The notes under the pieces are model-generated. The model saw nothing but the letters and a program-made list of their open reading frames with translations. It had not been told where the DNA came from and ran no database searches. From Pseudoalteromonas luteoviolacea S2607 (GTDB lineage: Bacteria; Pseudomonadota; Gammaproteobacteria; Enterobacterales; Alteromonadaceae): DNA of 64,000 bases. The translations under genes and the position numbers were made by a program. The DNA lies in contig NZ_AUXV01000011.1 in the NCBI RefSeq assembly GCF_001625575.1, positions 124,001 to 188,000 on the forward strand. Reading direction: 5' to 3'. This document shows, piece by piece, positions 52,533-62,664 of this stretch; positions within the stretch are counted from its first letter, which is position 1, and each line of letters begins with the position of its first letter.

Positions 52533-52853
52533 ATGACAGATCATGAATATCATCAATTAGCTGAAGCACTGATGCTGACGATCGAAGAGCAAATTGACGA
52601 TTGTGACGCAGATTTAGATTATGAATCTGCCTCTGGTATTCTCGAAATCATCTTTGCTGATAAATCTAAGATCATTATCAACAAACAAGCACCTTTGCAT
52701 CAAGTTTGGGTAGCAACAAAATTTAATGGGCATCACTTTGAACTGCGTGATGATAAATGGATAGATAACCGCTCGGGAGCTGAGTTTTGGCAATTCATGT
52801 CAGATGCAGCGACTCGACAAGCGGGTCAAAAAGTAGAGTGGCAACACGACTGA
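52533..52853 (+). CDS. cyaY: Iron-sulfur assembly protein CyaY (frataxin)
   Basis: This 106-residue frataxin homolog has an acidic first helix ([24 protein letters not shown]) that binds iron, followed by strands [16 protein letters not shown] and [15 protein letters not shown]. CyaY modulates IscS in cluster assembly. AAGGAG lies seven bases before the ATG. It faces lptM divergently, as in E. coli. Its stop overlaps the esterase start by one base (TGATG). Confidence 0.95.
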   Translation: MTDHEYHQLAEALMLTIEEQIDDCDADLDYESASGILEIIFADKSKIIINKQAPLHQVWVATKFNGHHFELRDDKWIDNRSGAEFWQFMSDAATRQAGQKVEWQHD

Positions 52854-53506
52854 TGTTAGAATTTGTAGAATATGCTGCACAGCAGCAACACAAGGCAACG
52901 GTGATTTGGTTACATGGATTAGGTGACTCGGGCAATGGCTTTTTGCCTATCGCGCCTGAACTTGCTTTGCCCGACGAATTGGGTGTTCGATTTGTCTTTC
53001 CTCATGCTCCTGTACAACCTGTTACCGTCAATGGTGGTATGGAAATGCGCGCTTGGTATGACATTAAAACCATGGATCTTGAAAATCGCGCCGATGAAGC
53101 GGGAGTCAGAGAGTCCGCAGCTTTGGTATCTAGTCTGATCGAAAAAGAAATTGCAGCAGGTATTCCAGCAGATAAAATCATTCTAGCGGGCTTTTCCCAA
53201 GGTGGCGTAATTAGCTTACACTTGGCGCCGCGTTTACCTTTCCAAGTTGCAGGTGTTATGGCTTTATCGACATATATGTGCGCGCCGCAAAAGTTGGCTG
53301 ACGAGGCACAGCAAAGTGCACTCAACATATTTATGGCACATGGTAGTCATGATCCTGTTGTGCCCATGCAGGCAGGAAAAACAGCCTATGATGCGCTCGT
53401 GAATCAAGGGTATGATGTAAGTTGGCAAGATTATCCTATGGAACACCAAGTATGTTTGGAAGAGCTCAAGGCGATTAGAGCGTGGTTAATCTCGCGCTTG
53501 TCATAG
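52853..53506 (+). CDS. Alpha/beta hydrolase (carboxylesterase, YpfH/LYPLA type)
   Basis: This 217-residue serine hydrolase of the phospholipase/carboxylesterase (acyl-protein thioesterase-like) family has IWLHGLGDSGNGF, FPHAP, the nucleophile elbow GFSQGG, catalytic Asp in HGSHDPVVP and His in PMEHQV. It is cytosolic. The ATG at 52853 overlaps the cyaY stop; the frame's upstream extension to 52787 lies inside cyaY and is spurious. It occupies the place where many gammaproteobacteria carry cyaA. Confidence 0.9.
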   Translation: MLEFVEYAAQQQHKATVIWLHGLGDSGNGFLPIAPELALPDELGVRFVFPHAPVQPVTVNGGMEMRAWYDIKTMDLENRADEAGVRESAALVSSLIEKEIAAGIPADKIILAGFSQGGVISLHLAPRLPFQVAGVMALSTYMCAPQKLADEAQQSALNIFMAHGSHDPVVPMQAGKTAYDALVNQGYDVSWQDYPMEHQVCLEELKAIRAWLISRLS

Positions 53507-53524
53507 TGAAATTAGGACAGACGA

Positions 53525-54388
53525 ATGACTCAACGTATAGTGATCAAAACCAAAGTGACTGATGCTCAATCGCAGCCAAAGCAGGCCAATTCTGTGAGCT
53601 ATCAATATCACTGGCGGAGGATCGTTACTGTATTGGCCATGATGAGTTTTGGCGTTATGGCGTTGTCTTATGGCGTTTTTAAATCGGTATATGCAGATGA
53701 CCTGACAACAGTACCGAGCGAGCCCGAAACAGTCGCACCACAAATAGTTGAGGCGACAGACACACAAGCACCTGAGTCACCAGCGTCTACTGCCCAAATT
53801 TCTGAGCCTGTGATTGCAGTGCCCGAAGTGTCTGCGCTAACCGCGCAAAACAGTGAATCTGCAGGTGTTGAGCAGTCAGTTCCGCTTGTCGCCAATGTGG
53901 CAAGCGAAGATGAAGATCTACTAGAGATTACGTCAGAAAACACTGAACAAACGCAAATCTCACAGCCTCAATTACAAGAAGAGGCTTCTGTTACGCGGTT
54001 TGCAGATGACGCGCAAATTGCGAGTATTGCGCTAAACGCGAAAGTAGATACCAGTCATATCAGCCGCGCAGTACTAACTTCTGGTATTGAAAACCGTGAA
54101 CCTGTCAATGTGCTAAAACACCTAGTAGAGCAAAATCGGTTTGAGGAAAAGCTATATTTCTTTACCGAGATCAAAGGGCTTCAGGGTGAAGTGGTGCAAC
54201 ATTTATGGTTTCACCAAGAGCAACTAATGGCAGAGATCACCTTGGCAATTAGTGCACCGAGGTTTCGTACTTACTCGAGTAAAAATATAATGCCAAGCCA
54301 AACTGGCCAATGGCGGGTGGAAGTGATTACACAAAATGGTCAGTTGTTGGCACAGAAATCATTTCGAATTTTAGCAAAGGCTCCCTAG
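53525..54388 (+). CDS. DUF2914 membrane protein
   Basis: This 287-residue protein has a TM helix at ~34-55, a long low-complexity linker rich in Thr, Glu, Ser and Ala (~58-160), and a C-terminal DUF2914 domain (~175-285) with [16 protein letters not shown] and [37 protein letters not shown]. The domain is beta-rich and probably periplasmic; its function is unknown. It lies 18 bp after the esterase and 19 bp before hemC, so it may be co-transcribed with haem genes. Confidence 0.8.
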   Translation: MTQRIVIKTKVTDAQSQPKQANSVSYQYHWRRIVTVLAMMSFGVMALSYGVFKSVYADDLTTVPSEPETVAPQIVEATDTQAPESPASTAQISEPVIAVPEVSALTAQNSESAGVEQSVPLVANVASEDEDLLEITSENTEQTQISQPQLQEEASVTRFADDAQIASIALNAKVDTSHISRAVLTSGIENREPVNVLKHLVEQNRFEEKLYFFTEIKGLQGEVVQHLWFHQEQLMAEITLAISAPRFRTYSSKNIMPSQTGQWRVEVITQNGQLLAQKSFRILAKAP

Positions 54389-54407
54389 AGAGCCGACAAG
54401 GCAAAAC

Positions 54408-55346
54408 ATGACAGAAACAAACAATATTGTTCGCATCGCTACGCGTAAAAGTGCGCTGGCGCTGTGGCAAGCTGAATATGTAAAAGCGCAACTAGAACAT
54501 TATCATTCAGGCCTTGTTGTAGAATTAGTGCCCATGTCTACCAAGGGTGACAAGATTTTAGATACACCTTTGGCAAAAATTGGTGGCAAAGGGCTGTTCG
54601 TCAAAGAGCTTGAGCAGGCCATGTTAGAGGGCCGAGCAGACATCGCCGTACACTCCATGAAAGATGTGCCAGTGGATTTTCCTGAAGGCCTTACGCTGCA
54701 CACAATATGTGAGCGCGAAGACCCTCGTGATGCGTTTGTTTCTAATCAATATCAACATATTGACGAGTTGCCAGAGGGAGCTGTCGTAGGCACTTCAAGC
54801 TTGCGTAGACAGTGTCAAATCCGCGAGATGAGACCCGATTTAAAAATCAAAGATTTGCGTGGCAATGTCAATACTCGACTAGCTAAGCTAGATGCAGGCG
54901 AGTTTGATGCCATCATATTGGCAGCGGCTGGCCTAATTCGATTAGAAATGGCTGAGCGTATCGCCAGCTATGTGTCTGTTGAACAGTCTTTACCAGCCAA
55001 TGGTCAAGGTGCCGTTGGCATTGAGTGTCGCAGTGATGATACGCGCGTGCAGAGTTTACTTGCGCCATTAGAGCATGCGCCAACACGTGCAAGAGTACTG
55101 GCTGAGCGTGCAATGAATCGTCACCTTGAGGGCGGATGTCAGGTCCCGATTGGTGCGTACGCTGAGCTACAAGGCGATCAGATCTACCTGAGAGGTTTGG
55201 TCGGTGCAGTGGATGGCAGCACTATTTTACGCGCTGAAAAAACGGGGGCGTTACAGCAGGCTGAAGCATTGGGCGTTGAATTGGCTGAATCTCTACTAGC
55301 CCAAGGTGCAGATAAGATTTTAGCCGAGGTATACAGAGACGCTTAA
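54408..55346 (+). CDS. hemC: Hydroxymethylbilane synthase HemC
   Basis: This 312-residue enzyme condenses four porphobilinogens. It has the [17 protein letters not shown] start, [20 protein letters not shown] (substrate arginines) and the cofactor-binding Cys in [12 protein letters not shown]. coli HemC is 313 residues. It is the first of three genes hemC-hemDX-hemY with no more than short gaps between them. The last codon and the next GTG start are one base apart. Confidence 0.97.
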   Translation: MTETNNIVRIATRKSALALWQAEYVKAQLEHYHSGLVVELVPMSTKGDKILDTPLAKIGGKGLFVKELEQAMLEGRADIAVHSMKDVPVDFPEGLTLHTICEREDPRDAFVSNQYQHIDELPEGAVVGTSSLRRQCQIREMRPDLKIKDLRGNVNTRLAKLDAGEFDAIILAAAGLIRLEMAERIASYVSVEQSLPANGQGAVGIECRSDDTRVQSLLAPLEHAPTRARVLAERAMNRHLEGGCQVPIGAYAELQGDQIYLRGLVGAVDGSTILRAEKTGALQQAEALGVELAESLLAQGADKILAEVYRDA

Positions 55347-55347
55347 T

Positions 55348-57174
55348 GTGAAATTTGCCATCACTCGGCCGCAAGGAAAAGGGGAAGCACTTGCCACTGA
55401 GTTGGCAAATCAGGGTGTGTTAGCACTGTGTACTCCCGTATTGGCGCTCAACAGTGTTGAAGTTTCACAGGCCCAACTTATAGAGGTCTGTGAAGCTGAA
55501 ATACTCATTTTTATCTCACAAGATGCTGTGTTTAACCTCGCTGCACAACTAGAAAAACTCGCCATGGCACTGCCTACGAGTAATCGCTTACTCGCCGTCG
55601 GGCAACAAACCGCTGAAGCCATCCAACATCACTTTGCTCGCAATGCCATCGTGCCCACAAAACAAGATTCAGAAGGCCTAGTTGCCTTACCTGAATTGCA
55701 GCAAGTTGAGCAGGCTCGAATTGCATTGATTAAAGGGCGAGGTGGTCGGGCCCATATTGCGAAAACGCTTAAATCTCGGCAAGCGATACTAAACAGTTGT
55801 TGCGTGTATGAGCGACTTCCCGCTAAAGCATCGGCTGATGACTGGTTAGACCACTGGATGGGCGCGCAAATTGACGGTATAGTGTTAACCAGTAATGCTG
55901 CCGTCGATGCGATATTTCATTGCCATAAGCCGGCGCTTTTGCGCTGGCTAAAGACACGACATTTTGTCGTGGTGAGCGAGCGCATCGCGCAACATTTAAA
56001 AATACAGTTTAAAATAACCGATAAGCAGATCACCTTAAGCGATGGTGCTGATAACCAGTCCCTCTTAATGGCCATCTGTAAATTAACTACCCAACAGGGC
56101 AGCGCAATGACGGAAAAAACCCAAGAAGCAACAACGTCTGTATCAGAACAGAATACGGCAGTAGCACCAGACAATGTATCACACGGTCATCAAGCAAAGA
56201 TTAGTAAGACTGCGGTTGTTGCGCTGTTGGTCGCGCTCAGTGGCATAGGTGCCACAGCAGGGCTGTTTCTTTATGATAAACAACAAGAGGCGCAGCAACT
56301 TACTGCGTTGTCAAACCTTCAGCAGCAAAATCAGCAATTGCAGACTGAACTCAATAATGCGTTGGCCACGCTTAATCAGCTTCAATCACAGTGGCCACAG
56401 CAAAAGCAAGCCATTGCTAACCAATTAACTGAGCAACAATCACAAGTCACAGCGAGTTTACAACAAGCGCTCTTAAAAGCGCGTCAGCAAGTGGGTGGGG
56501 CGTTAAGTTCTGAGTTGCGCTCACTCGCCCGTTATGCCGAGTTTAAAGCTGTTAGCGAGCACGACTATTTAGGTTCAGTGATGGTCCTTAAGCGCCTGCA
56601 GCAAGCGTTGTCACAGGAAAGTGGCACGGATGCATTATTGCTTGCGATTAATACCGACATTGCCAAGCTGCAAGCGCAGCCACAGCCAAATACTGAAGCC
56701 GTATATATGGAGCTAGCTGGGTTATTGTCCCAAGTTGATAGCCTGCCGTTGAAAACAATTGAAAAGCCAAAAGAGGCTCAACAGCATAACGCGGCGCTCA
56801 GTACTGACGTGAATGACTGGCGAGCTAACTTGTCGCGCAGCTGGCAAAAAATTCGCTCGGACTTTTTGACGATTAGGCAACACGATAAGCCGGTCATTGA
56901 TCCTCTGTTAGATGCGCAAGAGCAACAGCTCATTCGCAGTCAATTGCGCAGCTATCTTCAGCAAGCGCAAAGTGCCTTTTTGGATGGTCAAAGCAGCGTT
57001 TATTATGCAGCTCTAGAGGGGGCTGAGGATACACTCAGTCGTTATTTTAAACTTAATAGCGCCGCGAGTGATAGCTTGGCAGAGTCGCTAAAACAGTTGA
57101 AGCGCAGTGAACTCGGAACCCATCACGATGTGCAATTGGCAACTCCAACGGCACTGAAGGAGTGGTTGCAATGA
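55348..57174 (+). CDS. HemD-HemX fusion: uroporphyrinogen-III synthase joined to membrane protein HemX
   Basis: This 608-residue protein encodes two normally separate products in one frame. Residues 1-~248 are uroporphyrinogen-III synthase (ITRPQGKGEALATELANQG, then FISQDAVFN, LTSNAAVDAI), which closes the linear tetrapyrrole. Residues ~254-608 are HemX: a short N-terminus, one TM helix (~287-308), a long coiled-coil (~315-420) and a periplasmic domain. No stop lies between. ATG at 56107 (M254) has AGGGCAG upstream, so a free HemX could also be made from an internal start. It starts with GTG, one base after the hemC stop. Confidence 0.9.
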   Translation: MKFAITRPQGKGEALATELANQGVLALCTPVLALNSVEVSQAQLIEVCEAEILIFISQDAVFNLAAQLEKLAMALPTSNRLLAVGQQTAEAIQHHFARNAIVPTKQDSEGLVALPELQQVEQARIALIKGRGGRAHIAKTLKSRQAILNSCCVYERLPAKASADDWLDHWMGAQIDGIVLTSNAAVDAIFHCHKPALLRWLKTRHFVVVSERIAQHLKIQFKITDKQITLSDGADNQSLLMAICKLTTQQGSAMTEKTQEATTSVSEQNTAVAPDNVSHGHQAKISKTAVVALLVALSGIGATAGLFLYDKQQEAQQLTALSNLQQQNQQLQTELNNALATLNQLQSQWPQQKQAIANQLTEQQSQVTASLQQALLKARQQVGGALSSELRSLARYAEFKAVSEHDYLGSVMVLKRLQQALSQESGTDALLLAINTDIAKLQAQPQPNTEAVYMELAGLLSQVDSLPLKTIEKPKEAQQHNAALSTDVNDWRANLSRSWQKIRSDFLTIRQHDKPVIDPLLDAQEQQLIRSQLRSYLQQAQSAFLDGQSSVYYAALEGAEDTLSRYFKLNSAASDSLAESLKQLKRSELGTHHDVQLATPTALKEWLQ

Positions 57175-58295
57175 TCCGATTAATTGGCGTGCTTTTACTG
57201 TTTTTTGCAGTGCTTGCGAGTTCTCATTTACTGATAGATGAAAAGGGCTATGTGCTGGTTTCATTTAATCAATATACCGTTGAAAGCACACTGGTCTCTC
57301 TATTGTTCATGTTAGTTGTCGGCATGTGTGCAGTTTGGCTAATTGCGAAGGCTTTCAAAGTGTTTTGGCGAGCGCTTGGTGGGTTATCAAGGCGTCGCTT
57401 CAAGAAGCGTCAGCAACGAGAAGAGGATGCCTTTGAACAAAGTGTTTGGGCGCTGATAAACAACCAACCTGACAGCCTTGGCTACACGCTGCAGTTATCT
57501 GAGTTTCCAAGTAAATGGCGTGATCAGCAATTGGCCATTCAAGCTAAGGCGGCGCTATATGCTGGTAAGAAAGTGGTTGCGCGGGAGTACTTACAACAAC
57601 TATCGGAATCAGCTCAAAGTAAAGTCAGTGAACTTTGGTTGGCTGCTGAGCAAGATAACCAAGCGCTGAGTACCTTAGCGCCTCAAGCGCAAATGAAAAA
57701 AGCAACGCCAACAGAGTTAAACGCGTATATCAGTGCCTTATTACAGGCAAAAGATTGGGATACGTTGCAATCGACGGTCGAGCAACGCCATAAGCAATTA
57801 CATTGGTCTGACGCGCAATGGTCGCAATTTTTCACGTCTTACTTTGAAGCTATTTTACGTCATACTGACAAAGATATTCACGCATTACACAGTGCGTTGC
57901 CGAGGGCATTGCGGGCGCAAAGCCAGGAAGCTTACATACACACTTGTGTGCGCTTTGGTCAGCTTGAAGTGGTTAGAAAAGAGCTCCTTAAAATGCTTAA
58001 AAAGTCTCAGTTTTTGGCGCTTGCAGAGACATTACAGTTTGCTGGTGGCGGTGACATCGAAGTGCGTAAAGCCATTCAAGCACAACTTAAGAAACATCCT
58101 GAGCATACCGAGTTATTGTTTTGTTTGGCGTGCATGGCTAATGGTGAGGGCGATCATGGCCTTGCTGCTCAGATATTCGACTCACTTTCAAACTCGCCCT
58201 GGCAATCGCTTTGGCAGCACCAAGCTGAGATTGCATTTGCAAAAACAGGTCAATTTGAAAAGGCATATTTGCTGCTCAGCAATACTGGGCAATAA
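57171..58295 (+). CDS. hemY: HemY family protein (haem biosynthesis-associated TPR membrane protein)
   Basis: This 374-residue protein has two N-terminal TM helices (~4-20 and ~36-58), a basic linker (LSRRRFKKRQQREE) and a helical TPR-like domain (~80-370). This is the HemY_N type of gammaproteobacteria, unrelated to the protoporphyrinogen oxidase of the same name. Its precise role is unknown. The ATG at 57171 overlaps the hemDX stop (ATGA). It is the last gene before a terminator-like hairpin. Confidence 0.9.
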   Translation: MIRLIGVLLLFFAVLASSHLLIDEKGYVLVSFNQYTVESTLVSLLFMLVVGMCAVWLIAKAFKVFWRALGGLSRRRFKKRQQREEDAFEQSVWALINNQPDSLGYTLQLSEFPSKWRDQQLAIQAKAALYAGKKVVAREYLQQLSESAQSKVSELWLAAEQDNQALSTLAPQAQMKKATPTELNAYISALLQAKDWDTLQSTVEQRHKQLHWSDAQWSQFFTSYFEAILRHTDKDIHALHSALPRALRAQSQEAYIHTCVRFGQLEVVRKELLKMLKKSQFLALAETLQFAGGGDIEVRKAIQAQLKKHPEHTELLFCLACMANGEGDHGLAAQIFDSLSNSPWQSLWQHQAEIAFAKTGQFEKAYLLLSNTGQ

Positions 58296-58302
58296 AACAT
58301 CA

Positions 58303-58334
58303 AGACCAGTGTACTCATGCTCTGGTCTATTTCT
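58303..58334 (+). terminator. Probable terminator of the hem operon
   Basis: AGACCAG (58303-58309) and CTGGTCT (58322-58328) form a 7-bp perfect stem with a 12-base loop, followed by ATTTCTCC and further T-rich sequence. It begins 8 bp after hemY. Confidence 0.6.
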
Positions 58335-58498
58335 CCTTCTTTTTCACTTTGGTTTATTGGACCTTTTGCCTGACAATATAGGTGCTTGCATTTTGAGCAA
58401 CAGTGGTCTGTTTAGTTGAACTTTGCGGATAATTGTCCTTGTATCTAAACTTAAGCTGCGTATGATCTGAAAAATTTTATCTGCAAACCGAGTGCCTT

Positions 58499-59494
58499 AT
58501 GATCAATACCAAACTACCTTTACTTGATTTACACCGTCACTTAGACGGTAACGTGCGTGCTGAGACGATTTTAGAACTCGGTCAGAAATTTAACATGCCA
58601 TTACCTGCAAATGATGTGGAAGGTTTGATCCCCCATGTTCAGGTGATTGACAATGCGCCGAACTTAATGGCGTTTCTAGCAAAGCTAGATTGGGGTGTTA
58701 AGGTGCTAGGTGACTATGATGCTTGTCATCGCATTGCAGTAGAAAATGTAGAGGATGCAATCGCACAAAAAATGGATTATACCGAGCTGCGTTTTAGTCC
58801 TTATTACATGGCGAAAACACATAATTTGCATCCGCAAGGTGTGGTTGAGGCTGTTGTCGATGGTGTAAAAAGTGCAACGCAAGGGCGTGATATCAAAGTG
58901 AACTTGATTGGTATCATGTCTCGCACTTTCGGTGTTGAAAAATGTCAGCATGAACTGGATGCATTATTGGCTTTCAAAGAAAGTTTGGTGGCGGTTGATC
59001 TAGCCGGTGATGAGCTGGGCTTTCCCGGTGAGTTATTTATTGAGCACTTCAGACAGGTTAGAGATGCATACTTAGGTGCGACGATTCATGCTGGAGAAGC
59101 AGAAGGTGCGAGCAGTATCTGGCAAGCGATTAAAGAGCTTGGTGCCACGCGTATTGGCCACGGTGTTAAAGCCATTGAAGACCCTGAGTTGATGGACTTC
59201 CTAAGAGATAATCGTATCGGTATCGAGTCTTGTTTAACCAGTAACCTGCAAACGAGTACAGTAGCAAGTATCGAAAGTCACCCTCTAAAGCAGTTTTTGG
59301 ACCACGGTATTTTAGCGACCATCAATACGGACGATCCTGCCGTACAGGGCGTTGAGTTAGATAACGAGTTTGCCAAAGCTGCGCCGCTTGCAGGTCTAAG
59401 TGAGGCTGATATTCTAAAAGCGCAAAAAAATGCGGTTGAAATTGCGTTTTTGAGTGATGCCGACAAGCAGGCTTTATTACAAAAATACGTGTAA
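58499..59494 (+). CDS. add: Adenosine deaminase Add
   Basis: This 331-residue TIM-barrel deaminase converts adenosine to inosine. It has the metal motif [11 protein letters not shown] (HxH), IHAGEA with the catalytic His and Glu, RIGHGV and [13 protein letters not shown]. coli Add is 333 residues. It is preceded by only a weak ribosome-binding site and is a single-gene unit after the hem operon. Purine salvage in the cytosol is its role. Confidence 0.95.
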   Translation: MINTKLPLLDLHRHLDGNVRAETILELGQKFNMPLPANDVEGLIPHVQVIDNAPNLMAFLAKLDWGVKVLGDYDACHRIAVENVEDAIAQKMDYTELRFSPYYMAKTHNLHPQGVVEAVVDGVKSATQGRDIKVNLIGIMSRTFGVEKCQHELDALLAFKESLVAVDLAGDELGFPGELFIEHFRQVRDAYLGATIHAGEAEGASSIWQAIKELGATRIGHGVKAIEDPELMDFLRDNRIGIESCLTSNLQTSTVASIESHPLKQFLDHGILATINTDDPAVQGVELDNEFAKAAPLAGLSEADILKAQKNAVEIAFLSDADKQALLQKYV

Positions 59495-59504
59495 TTTTTG
59501 GCTG

Positions 59505-59528
59505 AGCTGCTCAGTGTTTTGAGCAGCT
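59505..59528. terminator. Hairpin shared by convergent add and CBS genes
   Basis: AGCTGCTCA (59505-59513) and TGAGCAGCT (59520-59528) pair over nine bases with a six-base loop. It overlaps the end of the CBS gene and lies 10 bp after add. There is no long T-tract. Confidence 0.45.
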
Positions 59529-59921
59529 TAAATAGTTATCTCTCAGTGCATTGATCACATGGCTACGTGTGACTATCGCAATCACTTTGTCAGCCTGAAC
59601 AACTGGGTATATTTTGGGTTTGTCTTGTTGCATCTGAGTGGCTAAGTCTAGCACCGTTGTATTCTTGCTAACAGCGAGCGGTTCCGTTGTCATCAGCTGT
59701 GATATTTGTGTTGCACCATCACAAAAGTAGCTACTTTGTAGCAAAGGCGCGAGCAATTGCTGTTCCGAGATAAAACCCACTAACGCACCGTGTTTGTCTT
59801 GCACGGGCGCACCAAATAAATCAAATTTTTGCAGCTGTTCTATTGCTTCAGTAATTTCAGTTTCAGGGGTGACAACTGGGAATTGGAAAGACATGATGTC
59901 TTCAATAAATTGGTTTGCCAT
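59511..59921 (-). CDS. Two-CBS-domain protein
   Basis: This 136-residue cytosolic protein consists of two CBS motifs: residues ~10-60 (EDIMSFQFPVVTPETEITEAIEQLQKFDLFGAPVQDKHGALVGFIS in pieces) and ~75-130 (LMTTEPLAVSKNTTVLDLATQMQQ..YPVVQADKVIAIVTR). Such stand-alone CBS proteins bind adenosine nucleotides and control other enzymes. The start at 59921 follows AGGAGAC; an extension to 59960 is unlikely. It is convergent with add. Confidence 0.9.
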   Translation of the reverse strand: MANQFIEDIMSFQFPVVTPETEITEAIEQLQKFDLFGAPVQDKHGALVGFISEQQLLAPLLQSSYFCDGATQISQLMTTEPLAVSKNTTVLDLATQMQQDKPKIYPVVQADKVIAIVTRSHVINALRDNYLSCSKH

Positions 59922-60053
59922 GGTATGTCTCCTATCTTGTGTTAGGAGTAGTATGTGCAAAATTGACTGATTTTTAAAATTGATTATTTATATTACTTTG
60001 ATTTGTTTTTTAGATTGAGCGCCCAACTTAAGTATTGCGCGCTCTATTTTGCA

Positions 60054-60767
60054 TTACTTGATAAATGCAAAGGCATCTGCGTACATGAAGTCGCGGTTGG
60101 CACCATGGTTGATAAAGTCATCGCGGACGATGCCAATCATGTTAAAGCGGCCAGCCATATATACACTATATGGTTCTAAAGAGATGATGTCTTTCATCAC
60201 TGCCTGATGCACGTAGCCAGTATGGCCTTGCCAATTATCAGTCGCGTTTTCAACGACAGGAATAAATTGGAAGTTCTTTTTGCTTGCAGCCCACGCTTCC
60301 ATTTCTGCTTTTGCATAGAGTGCAGATTCTTCTTTTACGCCCCAATAGAACAAGACTGGTTGCTCGTAGTTAATTTCTGCAAGATGATCTGCCATTGACT
60401 TTACGTATGAAAACCCAGTACCACCGGCTAACAAGACGATAGGGCGTGCTTGCTCTGGACGTACTTGTGACACACCTAGTCCAACCTCTAAATCGACATC
60501 AATACCATCTGTATGGGCTGTTTTCAGATGCTCCAAAGCTTGCATAGCGTAAGAGTCAGCACCTGATGCACCAATATGTAGCTCAAGCTCTTGTTTATTC
60601 GATGGGCTGCTCGCAATCGAAAATGCACGCTTGTCTTTCTCACCAAGAACCAGCTGTAAATAGTGGCCAGCGGAAAATTCTGCGTCTTGCTGTGGCTTCA
60701 ACAGCACCTTGTAAACAAATTCTGTGAGAGGAGAAATAGCCTCTACACGCGCTTTTAATATCTGCAT
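60054..60767 (-). CDS. fre: NAD(P)H-flavin reductase Fre
   Basis: This 237-residue ferredoxin-reductase-like protein reduces flavins with NAD(P)H; in E. coli it links to ribonucleotide reductase activation and iron reduction. It has the FAD/flavin motif RAFSIASSP (~residues 50-58), LLAGGTGFSYVKSM for nucleotide binding, and YMAGRFNMIG near the C-terminus. E. coli Fre is 233 residues. The start at 60767 is chosen over 60809 because the conserved barrel begins there. It follows ubiD on the same strand. Confidence 0.95.
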   Translation of the reverse strand: MQILKARVEAISPLTEFVYKVLLKPQQDAEFSAGHYLQLVLGEKDKRAFSIASSPSNKQELELHIGASGADSYAMQALEHLKTAHTDGIDVDLEVGLGVSQVRPEQARPIVLLAGGTGFSYVKSMADHLAEINYEQPVLFYWGVKEESALYAKAEMEAWAASKKNFQFIPVVENATDNWQGHTGYVHQAVMKDIISLEPYSVYMAGRFNMIGIVRDDFINHGANRDFMYADAFAFIK

Positions 60768-60824
60768 TTCAAACCTTTTTATTAAGCACCTTGGCGAAAG
60801 TATGCGCACTGTAACATATTTAAT

Positions 60825-60844
60825 CGCGATATTGTTATATCGCG
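60825..60844. repeat. Perfect palindromic hairpin between ubiD and fre
   Basis: CGCGATAT-TGTT-ATATCGCG is an 8-bp stem with a four-base loop in the 95-bp ubiD-fre gap. No T-tract follows, so it may reduce read-through, act in processing, or be an operator. Confidence 0.45.
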
Positions 60845-60904
60845 TTGCTTGGAAATTACCTGAAAGTAAAACAAACTTTGCTAAAAGTGCACAATACTAA
60901 AATG

Positions 60905-62380
60905 TTATTGCTTATCCATAATGCCTAAGCTGTCCCAAATATCATCGACTTTGCGTTTAACATCTTCGTCCATCACAATGGGTACGCCCCATTCTCTGTC
61001 TGTTTCGCCAGGCCACTTGTTGGTTGCATCCATTCCCATCTTAGATCCAAGCCCAGATACAGGCGACGCAAAATCGAGATAATCAATTGGCGTGCTTTCT
61101 ATCATGGTTGTGTCTCTTGCCGGATCCATTCGGGTAGTAATGGCCCAGATTACGTCATTCCAGTCACGCGCATTTACATCATCATCACAGACGATCACGA
61201 ATTTAGTGTACATAAACTGGCGTAGGAAAGACCAAACGCCCATCATCACGCGCTTTGCATGACCTGGGTATTGTTTTTTCATCGTGACGACTGCCATGCG
61301 ATAAGAACACCCCTCAGGAGGGAGGTAAAAATCCACAATCTCAGGAAATTGCTTTTGTAAGATTGGCACAAAGACTTCGTTAAGTGCCACCCCTAGAATC
61401 GCGGGCTCATCTGGTGGGCGGCCTGTATAAGTGCTGTGATAAATCGGGTTTTCACGATGCGTGATGTGAGTCACGGTCATGACTGGAAAATCATCGACTT
61501 CGTTGTAGTACCCAGTGTGATCTCCATAAGGCCCTTCAGGTGCAGTTTCCCCTTGTTCAATATATCCTTCAAGCACAATCTCGGCACTGGCTGGTACTTG
61601 CAGATCATTTGAAATGGACTTGACGACCTCAGTCTTGCTGCCACGTAAAAGTCCTGCAAATGCATACTCGCTGAGCGTATCTGGCACAGGGGTTACCGCG
61701 CCTAAAATAGTGGCTGGATCGGCGCCTAATGCCACTGAAACAGGGTAGGGTTTACCCGGGTGTTCTTTGCACCACTCTTGATAGTCCAATGCGCCGCCGC
61801 GATGAGATAACCAGCGCATGATGATTTTATTTTTGCCCAGTAACTGCTGACGGTAAATACCTAAGTTTTGACGCTTTTTATGTGGCCCTTTGGTTACGGT
61901 GAGGCCCCACGTGATCAGCGGCGCAGCATCACCTGGCCAACAATGCTGAATCGGAAGCTTGGTTAAATCTACATCGTCACCACTTAATACAACTTGCTGA
62001 CAAGGCGCTTTCTTTAGCTCCTTGGCCGGCATATTGAGTACTTGTTTAAAAACAGGTATTTGGCCTATGGCTTCTTTAATGCCTTTTGGTGGTTCAGGTT
62101 CTTTGAGAAATGCCAAGAGCTTACCAACTTCACGAAGCTCGCTGACATCGGTTTGACCCATGCCCATTGCGACGCGTTTTGGCGTGCCAAATAAATTTGC
62201 AAGGACGGGAATATCAAACCCTTCTGGGTTTTCAAATAAAATGGCAGGACCACCGGCACGCAAGGTGCGATCTGCTATTTCAGTCATTTCTAATTTGGTT
62301 GAAATGGGTTGACTGACGCGGACAAGTTCACCTTGCTTTTCAAGCAATTCGATGAACTCTCTTAAGTCTTTATATTTCAT
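60905..62380 (-). CDS. ubiD: 4-hydroxy-3-polyprenylbenzoate decarboxylase UbiD
   Basis: This 491-residue enzyme decarboxylates the polyprenyl-hydroxybenzoate intermediate of ubiquinone synthesis using prenylated FMN made by UbiX. It begins [21 protein letters not shown] and contains [13 protein letters not shown] (with the catalytic Glu/Asp region), [18 protein letters not shown] and [17 protein letters not shown]. coli UbiD is 497 residues. ubiD followed by fre is the same order as in E. coli. Confidence 0.97.
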   Translation of the reverse strand: MKYKDLREFIELLEKQGELVRVSQPISTKLEMTEIADRTLRAGGPAILFENPEGFDIPVLANLFGTPKRVAMGMGQTDVSELREVGKLLAFLKEPEPPKGIKEAIGQIPVFKQVLNMPAKELKKAPCQQVVLSGDDVDLTKLPIQHCWPGDAAPLITWGLTVTKGPHKKRQNLGIYRQQLLGKNKIIMRWLSHRGGALDYQEWCKEHPGKPYPVSVALGADPATILGAVTPVPDTLSEYAFAGLLRGSKTEVVKSISNDLQVPASAEIVLEGYIEQGETAPEGPYGDHTGYYNEVDDFPVMTVTHITHRENPIYHSTYTGRPPDEPAILGVALNEVFVPILQKQFPEIVDFYLPPEGCSYRMAVVTMKKQYPGHAKRVMMGVWSFLRQFMYTKFVIVCDDDVNARDWNDVIWAITTRMDPARDTTMIESTPIDYLDFASPVSGLGSKMGMDATNKWPGETDREWGVPIVMDEDVKRKVDDIWDSLGIMDKQ

Positions 62381-62664
62381 TTTAGCCTATTACGCAGTGA
62401 GTAAGCCTATCTGTGACAGCAATTATATCAACTCCCCACCCTCTTAACATACTCAAAGCGAGGAATAATAGAATTAATCTATTTAATTGATTGCGACAAA
62501 GAAGTCAGTGATTAGCAAAGTATTGTTGCACGTTATACGTTAATGTCGAGCTTCTAGATTTGTTATCGATTGGCTTTTTGCTTTTGATTGTGACTCTTAT
62601 GTTTCCTTGGTTTGGCCTTTGGGCTATAGTCAGAGTGAGTCGACGGGTATCTATTGGAGGCGAC

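Noticed and set aside
56107..57174. A frameshift or sequencing error joining hemD and hemX
   Set aside because: The junction is in a single uninterrupted frame with sensible linker composition, and HemD-HemX fusions are known, so a real fusion is more likely. Kept as a finding to verify.
57733..58419. Plus-strand 228-codon frame overlapping hemY
   Set aside because: It is a +1 frame of hemY with no domain match and runs through the hem terminator. hemY itself is intact.
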